DNA from: a bacterium 1xD42-87
Lineage (GTDB): Bacteria > Bacillota > Clostridia > Lachnospirales > Lachnospiraceae
NCBI GenBank assembly: GCA_003611805.1
Contig: RAYM01000013.1
Coordinates: 149,992-213,991, forward strand
DNA length: 64,000 nt
Reading direction: 5' to 3'
This document shows positions 35,378 to 44,388 of the stretch, piece by piece; positions within the stretch are counted from its first letter, which is position 1; each line of letters opens with the position of its first letter. The notes below the pieces were generated by a model. That model did no database searches. It was not told the DNA's origin and saw nothing but the letters and a program-made list of their open reading frames with translations. The translations under genes were made by a program, and so were the position numbers.

Positions 35378-36667
35378 TTCCTGGGTCAACGGCAGGGTCA
35401 CGAGAAACAGCGCGCCGCCCCCTGGTGCGTCGGAGACGGTGAGCGTCCCCCTGTGCGAGGCGGCAATCTCTTTCGCCACCGCGAGCCCCAGACCGTGGTG
35501 CCCTTTTTCATTTCCGGCGTTGGGGGAATTGGATTTGACGCGGTAGAAACGGTCGAAAATTTTCTCCTTCTCTTCGTCGGGAATGCCGCCGCCGTTGTCC
35601 TGTACGCCGATTGCAATTTCTTTTTCGTAAGAGCCCTCGGCGATAAAGAGGAGCACCGTGCTCCCGCCGGGCGTGTAAGACAGGGCGTTATGGAGGAGAA
35701 TATGACACACTTGTCGTATTCTGCCGGAATCGCAGGGGCAAAGCGGCAGCTCTGATTCCGGCAGACGGATGGAGAGCAGGTGCCCGTTGTCGGCGGCGAG
35801 CGGAAGGAAGTTTTCGTAGGTTTCGAGGAGAAGCGTCTGCAAATCCGTCTCTTCGATGCCAAGAACCAGCCCGTGGCTGTCCGCGCGGGAGAGGGTGAGG
35901 AGCTGCTCGAGCATGTCGGACATCTGCGCGCCCTCCCTTGCAATCACTTGAAAAAAGGACTTTTGTTCTGCGGGGGACGCCTTTTCACAGGCGGAGGCGT
36001 TGGAGAGGATGACGGCAAGCGGTGTGCGCAGTTCGTGGGAAACGCTGGAGATAAAGCGGTTCTGGCTTTCTTGGGAAGCGAGCAGAGGCTGCAAAAGCCG
36101 TCCCGTAAAATACCAGCAGAAGAGAGCGAGGAGGCAGAGGGAGACAAGAAACAGGGCAAGGTAGAGAAGCAGGCTGCTTCCGACACGGGCGTAAAGTGGC
36201 TTTAGCGACTGTAAAAAAAGGATTTGCAGGATGCTGTCATTTTTTACAAGCTGCTTTTGATAGCAGAGAACTTCGGGCAGGATGCCGTGTCTGCCGATCG
36301 AGACGCCGTTCGTTTTTTCCTGCGGCTGCAGGGTGTGCCCGGCGGTCGGCTCGGAGAGATAGTGGGCGTATTCGGGGAGGATCCGGCTGGCGTGGTCGCT
36401 GTTGTGGAACAGCTCTGTTCCATTGTCCCACAGGTAGATGCGAAATCCCGCGTTTTCTTCGTGCGCGGCAAGCCAGCGGGAGGTGAGTACCGTCTGCTCG
36501 CTGATGGATTCGGACACGGTGTAGGATTGGCTCGTAAAGGAGGATAACTGCAGGGAAAACTGCTGTCTCGCGGAAAAATAAAAACAGACGCCGAGCAGTA
36601 CAGCCAGCAGAACGGATAGAACCGTAGTGAAAAGTTTGGTCAGCCGAAGCCGTACATCCTGATACAT
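35375..36667 (-). CDS. Sensor histidine kinase (HisKA/HATPase_c)
   Basis: 430 residues. It has a membrane segment (about 10-30), an extracellular sensor (about 31-160), a second membrane segment (about 163-190), HisKA with phospho-acceptor His in SSVSHELRTPLAV, and HATPase_c with DNGGGIPDEEKEKIFDRFYR and HHGLGLAVAKEIA. The ATG at 36667 follows GAGGAG; the longer frame from 36739 would overlap the regulator gene. The regulator lies 10 bp upstream. The signal is unknown. The pair diverges from the ABC operon and probably controls it. Confidence 0.93.
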   Translation of the reverse strand: MYQDVRLRLTKLFTTVLSVLLAVLLGVCFYFSARQQFSLQLSSFTSQSYTVSESISEQTVLTSRWLAAHEENAGFRIYLWDNGTELFHNSDHASRILPEYAHYLSEPTAGHTLQPQEKTNGVSIGRHGILPEVLCYQKQLVKNDSILQILFLQSLKPLYARVGSSLLLYLALFLVSLCLLALFCWYFTGRLLQPLLASQESQNRFISSVSHELRTPLAVILSNASACEKASPAEQKSFFQVIAREGAQMSDMLEQLLTLSRADSHGLVLGIEETDLQTLLLETYENFLPLAADNGHLLSIRLPESELPLCPCDSGRIRQVCHILLHNALSYTPGGSTVLLFIAEGSYEKEIAIGVQDNGGGIPDEEKEKIFDRFYRVKSNSPNAGNEKGHHGLGLAVAKEIAASHRGTLTVSDAPGGGALFLVTLPLTQE

Positions 36668-36677
36668 AAAAACTCCT

Positions 36678-37358
36678 CTATTCTTTGTCGTTGTATTCCA
36701 GACGATAACCGTGTCCGCGCCGGTTGACGATAGCGACATGGCTGTCTAAGGTTTTCAGGCGTTTGCGCAGGAAGTAGATATAGTTGTCCAGATTGCTGCT
36801 TTCCACGGAGGTGTCCAGCCCCCATACTTTGTGCAGCAGCACGGTGCGGTCGGCTGTCTTGCCGTCTGCTTGCAGAAGCTGGCGCATCAGTTCGCTCTCT
36901 GTCTGGGAGAGCGCGCATTTTTTATCTCCGCAGAGGAGGCTGTTCTCCGTGCTGTCCAGAGAGAGGTCGCCGAAGGTAAGGGCACTTCCTTCAAAAGCGT
37001 TTTTGCGGCGGAACAGAGAGGCGATTCTGGCGGTGAGCTCCGAGTAGGCGAAGGGCTTTACCAGATAGTCGTCCGCGCCCGCGTTGAGCCCCGTCACTCT
37101 GTCGTTCACTTCGCCGAGGGCGGAGAGGATGATGACGGGGGTGAGATTTCCGGCTGCGCGCATGCCTCGCAGAATGTGCAGTCCGTCCTCGCCAGGCAGC
37201 ATACAGTCCAACAGGATCAGGTCGTAGATACCCTGTCTGATATAGAGAACAGCCTCACCGCCGTCGTGGCAGCAGTCCACGCGGTGTCCTTCCTGCTGTA
37301 ACTGCCATGATACGGCGTGGCATAAGTCTTTGTCGTCTTCGATAATCAGAATATTCAT
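36678..37358 (-). CDS. OmpR/PhoB-family response regulator
   Basis: 226 residues. The receiver domain (1-118) has EDD near the start, phospho-acceptor Asp51 in LILLDCMLPGEDG and the Lys of DYLVKPF. The winged-helix DNA-binding domain (about 125-225) includes SNLDNYIYFLRKRL and RRGHGYRL. The ATG at 37358 follows AGAGGAA. OmpR-type regulators bind direct repeats at about 11-bp intervals, exactly what lies at 37440-37467 upstream of the divergent ABC operon. Confidence 0.94.
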   Translation of the reverse strand: MNILIIEDDKDLCHAVSWQLQQEGHRVDCCHDGGEAVLYIRQGIYDLILLDCMLPGEDGLHILRGMRAAGNLTPVIILSALGEVNDRVTGLNAGADDYLVKPFAYSELTARIASLFRRKNAFEGSALTFGDLSLDSTENSLLCGDKKCALSQTESELMRQLLQADGKTADRTVLLHKVWGLDTSVESSNLDNYIYFLRKRLKTLDSHVAIVNRRGHGYRLEYNDKE

Positions 37359-37439
37359 TTCGCGTTCCTCTTTTTGCAATGCTTTCGTGAACAGTTTACC
37401 ACATTTATTCTTTAAATAAATTCTAAAATTCGAGATTTC

Positions 37440-37484
37440 TTAGAAACTGCTTAGAAGATATTTAGAAGGAAATTTTATTATAAT
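37440..37484 (+). promoter_or_regulatory. Three TTAGAA direct repeats and -10 box of the ABC operon
   Basis: TTAGAA at 37440, 37451 and 37462, exactly 11 bp apart, lie on one DNA face. TATAAT (37479-37484) starts 12 bp after the third repeat ends, and there is no -35 box, since the repeats cover it. This is the geometry of a PhoB/OmpR-activated promoter. Confidence 0.72.
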
Positions 37485-37565
37485 ACAATTAAGTGATGCG
37501 AAACGTATTTAAGGGTGTTGATGCGTTTTGCAATGACAGGGAAGATAACGATACGGGGGCGGCAT

Positions 37566-39863
37566 ATGAAGAAAAAAGTACGTGTACTGTTATTTATAAT
37601 GGTCTGTGTTATGTGCGCGGCGTTCTCCGGCTGCGGCGGCAGTCAGGAGGAAGAAATTCCTATGGGACGCTATGCGGACAGGGAGGTGAAGCTGCCGCCG
37701 GGGACTTTTGACTATATGCATCCGTGCCCGGACGGGAGTTACTATCTGTACGGTCTGGATACGGAGCTGACCTATGTGGACGCGCAGGGCGGGAGTAAGG
37801 CAAAAGACAGGGGCTGGGAGAAGAATGCCAACATCCATGTCAAGTACGAGGTGGGGGTTGCGGATAACGGGGCGGCTGTCTTTGCCTACGCGCCCAGATT
37901 CTGGAATGATGAGGAATTGGAGGCGCGGTGGCTTTCCGGGGACATTTGCTATCTGTATTTTTATGTGGATGAAAAAGGAGAAAAACATGCGCTGGAACCG
38001 CATGGTGAGGGATATCAGAAAGGGACAAATCTGAATACGTTTGCCTTTTCACCCGAGGGCGAACTGTACGCGGCATCCGATCACGCCGTGTACAGGGTCA
38101 ATGTGGAGACCGGTGAAGTGGAGAGCCTGTTTGCCACAGAAAAACAGGTAAAGTCCATGGTCTTTATGGGAGATGTGATGCTGGCGGCGGACGATGGGAA
38201 GGCTTATTTTTATGACAGGGCGGAAGGAAAACTGCTGGACGGAAACGGTGCGCTGGATGTGTTTTTATCGAGCCACAGCAGCGGCGGTCTCGTGATGGCG
38301 CTGGGAGACAGAGAAAACGAGCAGATTCTGTACATGGGATGCCGCACGGGGCTGTACCGTTACATATGGGGCGGTTCGGTGATCGAGCAGATTGCGGACG
38401 GGCAGATGACCGCGCTCGGGGATACCCAGCGCAGCCCGCGCGCCCTGCAGGTACTTGACAACGGGGCATTCCGCGTGATGTTCAGCGGCAATTACATGGT
38501 GGAGATGTACTATGATGAGACGCTTCCCGCCAGACCGGCGAAGGAACTGACGGTGTACAGTCTGGAGGAGAACGGCTGGATCCGCTATGCTGGACAGCTT
38601 TTCCAGAAAGAACACCCGGATGTGCTTGTGCGGTATGAGACGGGGATGGACGGTGACAATGCGGTCAGCAGGGAGGACGCGCTGAGAAACCTGAACACGC
38701 GTCTGCTTGCGGGGGATGTGCCGGATGTGATCGTCATGGACCAGATGGATATCGAACAGTATGCCGACAAGGGGGTGCTCAGGGAGCTGGACGGCATATT
38801 GCAGCCCTATCTGGACGACGGCATTCTGTACCAGAATATCGTCGAGGGAATGCGGATGACGGAGAAAAATAAAATATACAGTGTGCCCATGATGGTCTAC
38901 CTGCCTCTCTGGCTCGGGGAAAAGATGTATCTGGACGGGGAGGACAGTCTGGAGGATATCGTTGCGGGTATGGAGAAAGCAAGGCAGAAGCACCCGGAGG
39001 GGGCGATCCTCTATACGCTGTACCCGAAGGATGTTCTGCTGCAGACCATGCCTGTCTGCCTTCCCGCATGGACCGGGGAGGACGGCAGTCTGGATGTGGA
39101 AAAGCTGACGGCGTACTATCAGGCGGTGCGCAGGATGTGGGAGATAGACTGCGCCGGATTTGACGATGCGGGGCGGGAAGCGTGGCAGAAAAACAATATG
39201 GAATGGTATGCACCCGAGGATATGGACATGGCGGATATTGGATTTAATTTCCAGTACGCTGCCCAGCAGAACTTCGGCGAGACATGGCTGCAGCTCGGTT
39301 TCCTGATGACCCCGCAGGTCGGCATGACAGGTATTCATGTGACCAAGGCGAATATGGCGGCGGACTGGCAGGAGAAGGAACTGGAGGATACGGTGACGTA
39401 TGACGCCTATACGGGGCAGGCGGGCAATGTCTACTGGGCAAGAACCATCGTGGGGCTGTGCGAGCAGGGAAAAGAGCCAAAGCTCGCCGAAGAATATATG
39501 AACCTGCTGCTTTCCGACCCGATGATGCGAAAGTGGTGGCTGGATAAACCGAGGAATCACAGCGGACTTACGATACGGAAGGATTCTCTTGGCGACATTC
39601 TGGATATCGACAACATAGAGTTCGGACAAACCATGGGATTTAAGGATCCCACAGGTGTCAACCATCCGAATTTCTGGCCCACAGAAGAAGAAAAACAATG
39701 GCTCTATCAGATGATGGAGGACGCGTCCTGCTGCTACCGCCCGGGAACAATGCTGGAGGAATGTGCGATGGAGGTCGGTGTCCGGGTGCTTGAGGGAGAA
39801 CTGACCCCGGAGGAAGGGGCGAAAGAAGTGGAGAGGAAGATGGCGATTGCGATGGAGGAGTAG
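37566..39863 (+). CDS. Lipoprotein: beta-propeller-like domain fused to ABC substrate-binding domain
   Basis: 765 residues. A signal peptide ends at a lipobox (AAFSGC, Cys at about 21). Residues about 45-320 read as propeller-like repeats (AFSPEGELYAASDHAVYRVN, GDVMLAADDGKAYFYDR, YMGCRTGLYRYIWGG). From about 324 (ELTVYSLEENGWIRYAGQLF) a family 1 extracellular solute-binding domain follows (LLAGDVPDVIVMDQMDIEQY). Ordinary sugar-binding lipoproteins are about 420-550 residues. The ATG at 37566 gives a correct signal peptide. It is the first gene of an operon with two permeases and an adaptor. The ligand is unknown, probably an oligosaccharide. Confidence 0.85.
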   Translation: MKKKVRVLLFIMVCVMCAAFSGCGGSQEEEIPMGRYADREVKLPPGTFDYMHPCPDGSYYLYGLDTELTYVDAQGGSKAKDRGWEKNANIHVKYEVGVADNGAAVFAYAPRFWNDEELEARWLSGDICYLYFYVDEKGEKHALEPHGEGYQKGTNLNTFAFSPEGELYAASDHAVYRVNVETGEVESLFATEKQVKSMVFMGDVMLAADDGKAYFYDRAEGKLLDGNGALDVFLSSHSSGGLVMALGDRENEQILYMGCRTGLYRYIWGGSVIEQIADGQMTALGDTQRSPRALQVLDNGAFRVMFSGNYMVEMYYDETLPARPAKELTVYSLEENGWIRYAGQLFQKEHPDVLVRYETGMDGDNAVSREDALRNLNTRLLAGDVPDVIVMDQMDIEQYADKGVLRELDGILQPYLDDGILYQNIVEGMRMTEKNKIYSVPMMVYLPLWLGEKMYLDGEDSLEDIVAGMEKARQKHPEGAILYTLYPKDVLLQTMPVCLPAWTGEDGSLDVEKLTAYYQAVRRMWEIDCAGFDDAGREAWQKNNMEWYAPEDMDMADIGFNFQYAAQQNFGETWLQLGFLMTPQVGMTGIHVTKANMAADWQEKELEDTVTYDAYTGQAGNVYWARTIVGLCEQGKEPKLAEEYMNLLLSDPMMRKWWLDKPRNHSGLTIRKDSLGDILDIDNIEFGQTMGFKDPTGVNHPNFWPTEEEKQWLYQMMEDASCCYRPGTMLEECAMEVGVRVLEGELTPEEGAKEVERKMAIAMEE

Positions 39864-40695
39864 GAGGCTGTTGTTTCTGCTGCCGGGGTTTTCGGGTGTC
39901 ATGGTGTTCTATCTGCTGCCGTTTTTGGAGGTAGTGCGGCGATCCTTCCTTAAATCCGGCAACAGCGCTTTTGTGGGAATTGAAAATTACCGCACGGTGT
40001 GGGGAAATGGCGCGTTTGTGCTGGCGGTGCGCAATACATTTCTGTATATGGCAGTTGGTGTGCCGCTTCTCATGGGAATCAGTCTGATCCTGTCGCTGCT
40101 TTTGAGAAATCTTCTGCTGCGCCGCAGGCTGGTGTCGGCGATGCTTCTTCCCATGGCGGTGCCGGCGGCAGTCATGGTACTGACGCTGCAGATTTTAATC
40201 GACAGGCAGGGAGTCATCAATGGAGTGTTGACAAAGGTATCGGAACAAATGGCGGCGCTCCCTGCCTTTGCCGCCATCGACTATCTCAACACCGAATGGG
40301 CGTTGGTAGTGGTGGTGTGCAGTTTCCTGTGGAAAAATACGGGGTACATGGTCATTCTCTGGCTGGCTGGACTTGCCGCGCTGCCGAAGGAAGTGGAGGA
40401 GGCGGCGCAGGTGGACGGCGCAAACCGATGGCAGAACTGGCACTATATCATCAGACCGGGGCTTTCCGGCAGTTTCTTTACAGTCGGGATGCTGTCTGTG
40501 CTGCAGATTTTTAAGAGCTACAGGGAGGTCTGGATGGTGGCGGGCAGCTATCCGCAGGAGCACATCTATTTTTTGCAGCACCTTTTGCAGAACTGGTATT
40601 TGAAACTGGAATTTGACAGGATGGCGGCGCTGACGGTAATCATGTCGCTCGTGCTGCTGATCGTGTGCCTGCTTCTGCAGAAGAGACTAGAGTGA
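39847..40695 (+). CDS. ABC sugar-type permease 1 (MalF/UgpA family)
   Basis: 282 residues with six membrane segments. The EAA loop reads EEAAQVDGANRWQNWHYIIR (about 185-204), the contact site for the ATPase. The start is TTG at 39847, inside the 3' end of the SBP gene (17-nt overlap), preceded by GAGAGGAAG at the right distance. No ATP-binding gene occurs in the operon, so a shared MsmX-like ATPase is expected. A fragment of the repeat family overlaps the stop. Confidence 0.9.
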   Translation: MRWRSRRLLFLLPGFSGVMVFYLLPFLEVVRRSFLKSGNSAFVGIENYRTVWGNGAFVLAVRNTFLYMAVGVPLLMGISLILSLLLRNLLLRRRLVSAMLLPMAVPAAVMVLTLQILIDRQGVINGVLTKVSEQMAALPAFAAIDYLNTEWALVVVVCSFLWKNTGYMVILWLAGLAALPKEVEEAAQVDGANRWQNWHYIIRPGLSGSFFTVGMLSVLQIFKSYREVWMVAGSYPQEHIYFLQHLLQNWYLKLEFDRMAALTVIMSLVLLIVCLLLQKRLE

Positions 40696-40735
40696 GAAGA
40701 ACTTCTAAAGTTTGGCAGCAGAGCTGTGACATGGC
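40692..40735. repeat. Partial copy D of the intergenic repeat family
   Basis: GTGAGAAGAACTTCTAA (40692-40708) is identical to 19418-19434 in copy A, and GGCAGCAGAGCTG follows, as in A (GCAGC/GCTGC). The right-hand arm and second hairpin are missing. It overlaps the stop codon of permease 1 and lies within the operon. Confidence 0.7.
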
Positions 40736-40774
40736 GGTTAGCGCAAGAAGTATGGGGAGGCAGGGGGAGACAAA

Positions 40775-41677
40775 ATGAGGAGCAGGGCGACGGTTCCGGC
40801 ATGGGTAGTACGGCTGTATGGCAGATGGCGGAAAAAGAGAACGGCATGGTTTGCCACGGGAATCTGTGTGGCAGTGGCAGTTTTGATCTGCGCGCCCCTT
40901 CTTATGATCCCCGGAGGCTCCCTGATGGACGGCGCTGAGATGCGGCAGATTCTTTCGCCGATCCTCGGGGATGGGAGGGGATTTGCGGCATGGCATCTGA
41001 TTCCCGTCTATCCGACAATCGGTCATTTCTACAGGCTGTTAATCGAGTCGCCCGCCTTCTATCAGCTGTTTTGGAACACGGTAGGGATGACGGCGGCAAT
41101 CCTTCTGGGGCAGTTAGTGGTCGGGCTGCCTTCGGCGTGGGCGTTTGCCGCCTTTCGCTTTCGGGGAAGGGATTTTCTGTTCGGACTTTATGTGGTGCTC
41201 ATGCTTCTTCCCTTTCAGGTGATGCTTTTGCCGCAGTATATTGTCCTACAGAAACTGCACCTGTATAATCACCCTGCGGCGGTGATCCTTCCGGCGGTCT
41301 TTTCCACCTTCCCGGTGTTTATCATGTACAGAGGGTTTACCCAGATAGACGCGGAAATTCTGGAAGCAGCGAGACTGGACGGCGCGGGGGAACTGCAGAT
41401 CTTTTTTCGTATCGGTCTGCCGCTTGGAAGGATGGGAATACAGGCTGCAATGGTTTTGAGCTTTTTGGAGTATTGGAATCTGGTGGAACAGCCCATGGCG
41501 TTTCTGGAGGAACAGGCGACATGGCCGCTCTCCCTCTATCTGCCGCAGATTACAATCAGCCAGGCGGGATTTGCCTTTGCCGTGGCGGTGATGGTGCTGA
41601 TTCCTGCGCTTTTTGTCTTTGCGCTGGGGCAGGACGCGCTGGAAGAGGGGATTGCGTATATCGGAGTGAAGGGATAG
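40775..41677 (+). CDS. ABC sugar-type permease 2 (MalG/UgpE family)
   Basis: 300 residues with six membrane segments. The EAA loop is LEAARLDGAGELQIFFRIGL (about 207-226), typical of the MalG-like partner. The ATG follows GGGGGAGA. It forms the translocation pore with permease 1. The adaptor gene follows after 6 nt. Confidence 0.9.
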   Translation: MRSRATVPAWVVRLYGRWRKKRTAWFATGICVAVAVLICAPLLMIPGGSLMDGAEMRQILSPILGDGRGFAAWHLIPVYPTIGHFYRLLIESPAFYQLFWNTVGMTAAILLGQLVVGLPSAWAFAAFRFRGRDFLFGLYVVLMLLPFQVMLLPQYIVLQKLHLYNHPAAVILPAVFSTFPVFIMYRGFTQIDAEILEAARLDGAGELQIFFRIGLPLGRMGIQAAMVLSFLEYWNLVEQPMAFLEEQATWPLSLYLPQITISQAGFAFAVAVMVLIPALFVFALGQDALEEGIAYIGVKG

Positions 41678-41683
41678 GGGCAG

Positions 41684-43018
41684 ATGGATTCGAAGAAAAA
41701 AATTTGGCGGGGATTCGCGCTTTTTATGGCGGCTATGCTTGTTATGACATATGTGTCACGAATGGTTTATGTGAGCCGGATGCCCAGGGTAAAGTGGAGC
41801 AATCCCACGTCGGCGTCCATCCGAAACAAGATCACGGCGGAGGGGACGGTGGAGGCGGTCAATGCGCAGGCGGTGATCGGACTGGATGGCCTGCTTGTGG
41901 AGAAGGTCTGCGTGGCGGCGGGCGACAGGATGGAAGCGGGAACGGTTCTCTATGAGGTGAATATGGAAGATATGCTCGCGCAGCTTGCGGAACTTAGTGC
42001 GCAGGAGGAGGCGTGGCAGAAGCAGGAACTGGCAAAACGCCGGGAGGCAGCGACGAATACCACCCGGGCGCAGGAAGATTATGACACAAATGTCACAGAA
42101 TTGGACAGGAGGATCGCGGAGGAGACAAAGAAACTTGAGGAGCTTATGGAGGATCTGGATACCCATATGTTCCGCATTCCCGAGGAGGACGCCTCCGACG
42201 AGATCTGGATTGCCTGGGCGGATGAGCGGCTGCGGTTTGACAGGGAGATTGCGGAGAAGGGGCGTTTGATTGAGGACATACAGCTCGAGAAGGATAAGAT
42301 TTTGAGACAGGCGGACAGGAATATTGAGGATGCAAGACGCGCCCAGAGCGCGGCGGAGAGCGGTCTGGAACTGGGGGCTTCCGGCGTCAGCCAGGTGCGG
42401 GAGAGACAGGAACGGATTGCGCTTTTGACAGAACTTTCCGAGAATGAGGGCAAGGTGTCTGCGGAGAGCGCGGGCGATGTTCTGGAAGTGATGATGCAGT
42501 CCGGTATGCGGATGGGGGCGGATGCGGTTCTGCGCTATGCGGACGATAAGGGCAGCAGGACATTCCGCACGGTTATCACGCAGGAACAGAAGCCTCTGGT
42601 GCATACGGGGGACGTGGTGCAGCTCACATTCCCAGGCAGTGCCGAGGAAGTATCCGAGACGATCGATTCCATCGTGCAGGAAAGCGGCGGTTATACCGTG
42701 ACGATACGTCTGGAGCCGGGCGTGGCGCAGGGGCGCACCGAGGGTGTGATGGAATTGAACTCCACATCGGAAATTTATGATTTTGTGGTGCCGGCAAAGG
42801 CGCTTCACAACGACGGCGGAAACGCGGTTTATGTGCTGGAGGAGAAGGAGGGTATCCTTGGCACGGAGCTGAGCGTCAGGAGCATGACGGTACGCCTGCT
42901 TGACAAGAACGAGGACTATGCGGCGGTTGCCGACGAACTGTTGTCGGGTGATATAAAGGTCGTAACGGAGTGTGACAGGGAACTGGAAAATGGAATGGCG
43001 GTGAAATTGTGGGATTAA
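41684..43018 (+). CDS. HlyD/RND-type membrane-fusion adaptor protein
   Basis: 444 residues. It has an N-terminal membrane anchor (about 8-30), a lipoyl-like segment (AEGTVEAVNAQAVIGLDGLL), a long coiled-coil region (about 95-240, rich in Glu, Arg and Gln), a second lipoyl/barrel part (about 290-380) and a C-terminal beta domain. This is the architecture of periplasmic adaptor subunits of exporters. In Gram-positives such proteins accompany MacB-like exporters; here it ends an importer operon, which is unusual. It may link the transporter to the cell wall or serve a transporter elsewhere. Confidence 0.8.
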   Translation: MDSKKKIWRGFALFMAAMLVMTYVSRMVYVSRMPRVKWSNPTSASIRNKITAEGTVEAVNAQAVIGLDGLLVEKVCVAAGDRMEAGTVLYEVNMEDMLAQLAELSAQEEAWQKQELAKRREAATNTTRAQEDYDTNVTELDRRIAEETKKLEELMEDLDTHMFRIPEEDASDEIWIAWADERLRFDREIAEKGRLIEDIQLEKDKILRQADRNIEDARRAQSAAESGLELGASGVSQVRERQERIALLTELSENEGKVSAESAGDVLEVMMQSGMRMGADAVLRYADDKGSRTFRTVITQEQKPLVHTGDVVQLTFPGSAEEVSETIDSIVQESGGYTVTIRLEPGVAQGRTEGVMELNSTSEIYDFVVPAKALHNDGGNAVYVLEEKEGILGTELSVRSMTVRLLDKNEDYAAVADELLSGDIKVVTECDRELENGMAVKLWD

Positions 43019-43042
43019 ATTTGCGGGTCGCTTGATTGGATT

Positions 43043-43071
43043 TTGCTAAGGCGGCCGTTTAATGTTATAAT
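43043..43071 (+). promoter_or_regulatory. Promoter giving a leaderless capA mRNA
   Basis: TTGCTA (43043-43048), 17 bp, TATAAT (43066-43071). The ATG at 43078 starts 6 nt after the -10 box, the same spacing as at 4346-4358, and no Shine-Dalgarno sequence exists. Confidence 0.7.
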
Positions 43072-43077
43072 GGTCGC

Positions 43078-44388
43078 ATGGCTAAGAAGAGATCGCGTAA
43101 AATTAAGAAGAAAAAGAGAATACGGTTTCACAGAAGTTTTTTCCTGCCCTTTCTGGTTACGCTGACGGCGGCGGTGGCGCTGGGGGTTCTGGCGCTGGCG
43201 GCGCATCAGTGGATTATGGAGCCGGTGAAAAAACAACCGGCGGATATTGTTCGGTCGAGTCAGGGAATTGAGACGCACGAAACCGAAGGCGCTGAGCCCG
43301 CGGAAAAGGAGGACGCTGCGGGAGACGAGGGGGAGAGCGCAGGGGTGGAGCAGGGAACGGTTTCCAGATATCAGGAGGAGCTGGATGATCCTGCCTACAT
43401 GGAAGAGAACAATATCTATACGGTGGAACCTGCAGAACCGGGCAGGGTGACCATGACTTTTGCGGGCGACATTCTTTTTGATACAAATTATGCTATTATG
43501 GGGACGGTGCGTGGGAGCGGCGATATCTCGCAGGGGATTATGCCCGAGGTGATCGAGCGGATGCAGGCGGCGGACATTATGGCGCTCAACAATGAGTTTG
43601 CATATTCCAATCGGGGAACGCCCACGGCGGACAAACAGTTTACGTTCCGCGCCAGACCGGAGACGGCGGCGTATCTGACTGATCTGGGTGTGGACATCGT
43701 GTCCTTGGCGAATAACCATGCCTATGATTACGGACCGACGGCTCTGGAGGATACACTGGATACCCTGCGTGAGACGGGAATCCCCTATGTGGGTGCGGGG
43801 CGCAATATCGACGAGGCGAGAAAGCCGGTCTACTATATTGTGGGGGATCTGAAGATAGCTTTTGTGTCGGCGACCCAGATCGAGCGGCTTGATACGCCGG
43901 ACACGAAGGAGGCTACGGAAACTTCGCCAGGCGTTTTCCGCTGCTGGAACGGTGCCAGGCTTATGGAAACGATCCGTGAGGCGGCACAGAACAGCGATTT
44001 CGTGGTGGCTTACATACACTGGGGTACGGAAAATCAGGCGGAACTGGACTGGGCGCAGTTAAAGCAGGCGCCGGAGCTGATTGCGGCGGGGGCGAATCTG
44101 GTGATCGGGGATCATCCCCACTGCCTGCAGCCCATCGGTGTGATCCAGGGTGTGCCCGTGATATACAGTCTGGGAAATTTCTGGTTCAATTCGAAGACAT
44201 TGGATACCGGTATGGTTGAGGTGACGATTGACGAGACGGGAATCGTGAGCTATCAGTTTATCCCCTGCCTGCAAAGCGGATGTAAAACCACACTTCTGCA
44301 GGGCGCCGAGAAGGAGCGGGTGCTCTCCTATATGCGCAGCATTTCCGAGGGCGTGCGGATTGACGAGGACGGGTTTGTGAGCTGGTAA
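43078..44388 (+). CDS. CapA-family metallophosphatase-like protein
   Basis: 436 residues. A basic N-terminus and membrane anchor (about 20-44) are followed by a Glu/Ala-rich linker (about 55-110) and the CapA/PGA_cap domain (about 120-400): TFAGDILFD, NNEFAYSN, LANNHAYDYGP, HWGTENQ, GDHPHCLQP and SLGNFWFNS. Family members act in poly-gamma-glutamate capsule formation or are of unknown enzymatic role, with a calcineurin-like metal site. No capB/capC genes are nearby. The mRNA appears leaderless. Confidence 0.9.
   Translation: MAKKRSRKIKKKKRIRFHRSFFLPFLVTLTAAVALGVLALAAHQWIMEPVKKQPADIVRSSQGIETHETEGAEPAEKEDAAGDEGESAGVEQGTVSRYQEELDDPAYMEENNIYTVEPAEPGRVTMTFAGDILFDTNYAIMGTVRGSGDISQGIMPEVIERMQAADIMALNNEFAYSNRGTPTADKQFTFRARPETAAYLTDLGVDIVSLANNHAYDYGPTALEDTLDTLRETGIPYVGAGRNIDEARKPVYYIVGDLKIAFVSATQIERLDTPDTKEATETSPGVFRCWNGARLMETIREAAQNSDFVVAYIHWGTENQAELDWAQLKQAPELIAAGANLVIGDHPHCLQPIGVIQGVPVIYSLGNFWFNSKTLDTGMVEVTIDETGIVSYQFIPCLQSGCKTTLLQGAEKERVLSYMRSISEGVRIDEDGFVSW

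Noticed and set aside
38265..39902. 545-codon minus-strand ORF opposite the SBP gene
   Set aside because: Shadow ORF; the plus strand encodes a clear lipoprotein with correct signals.
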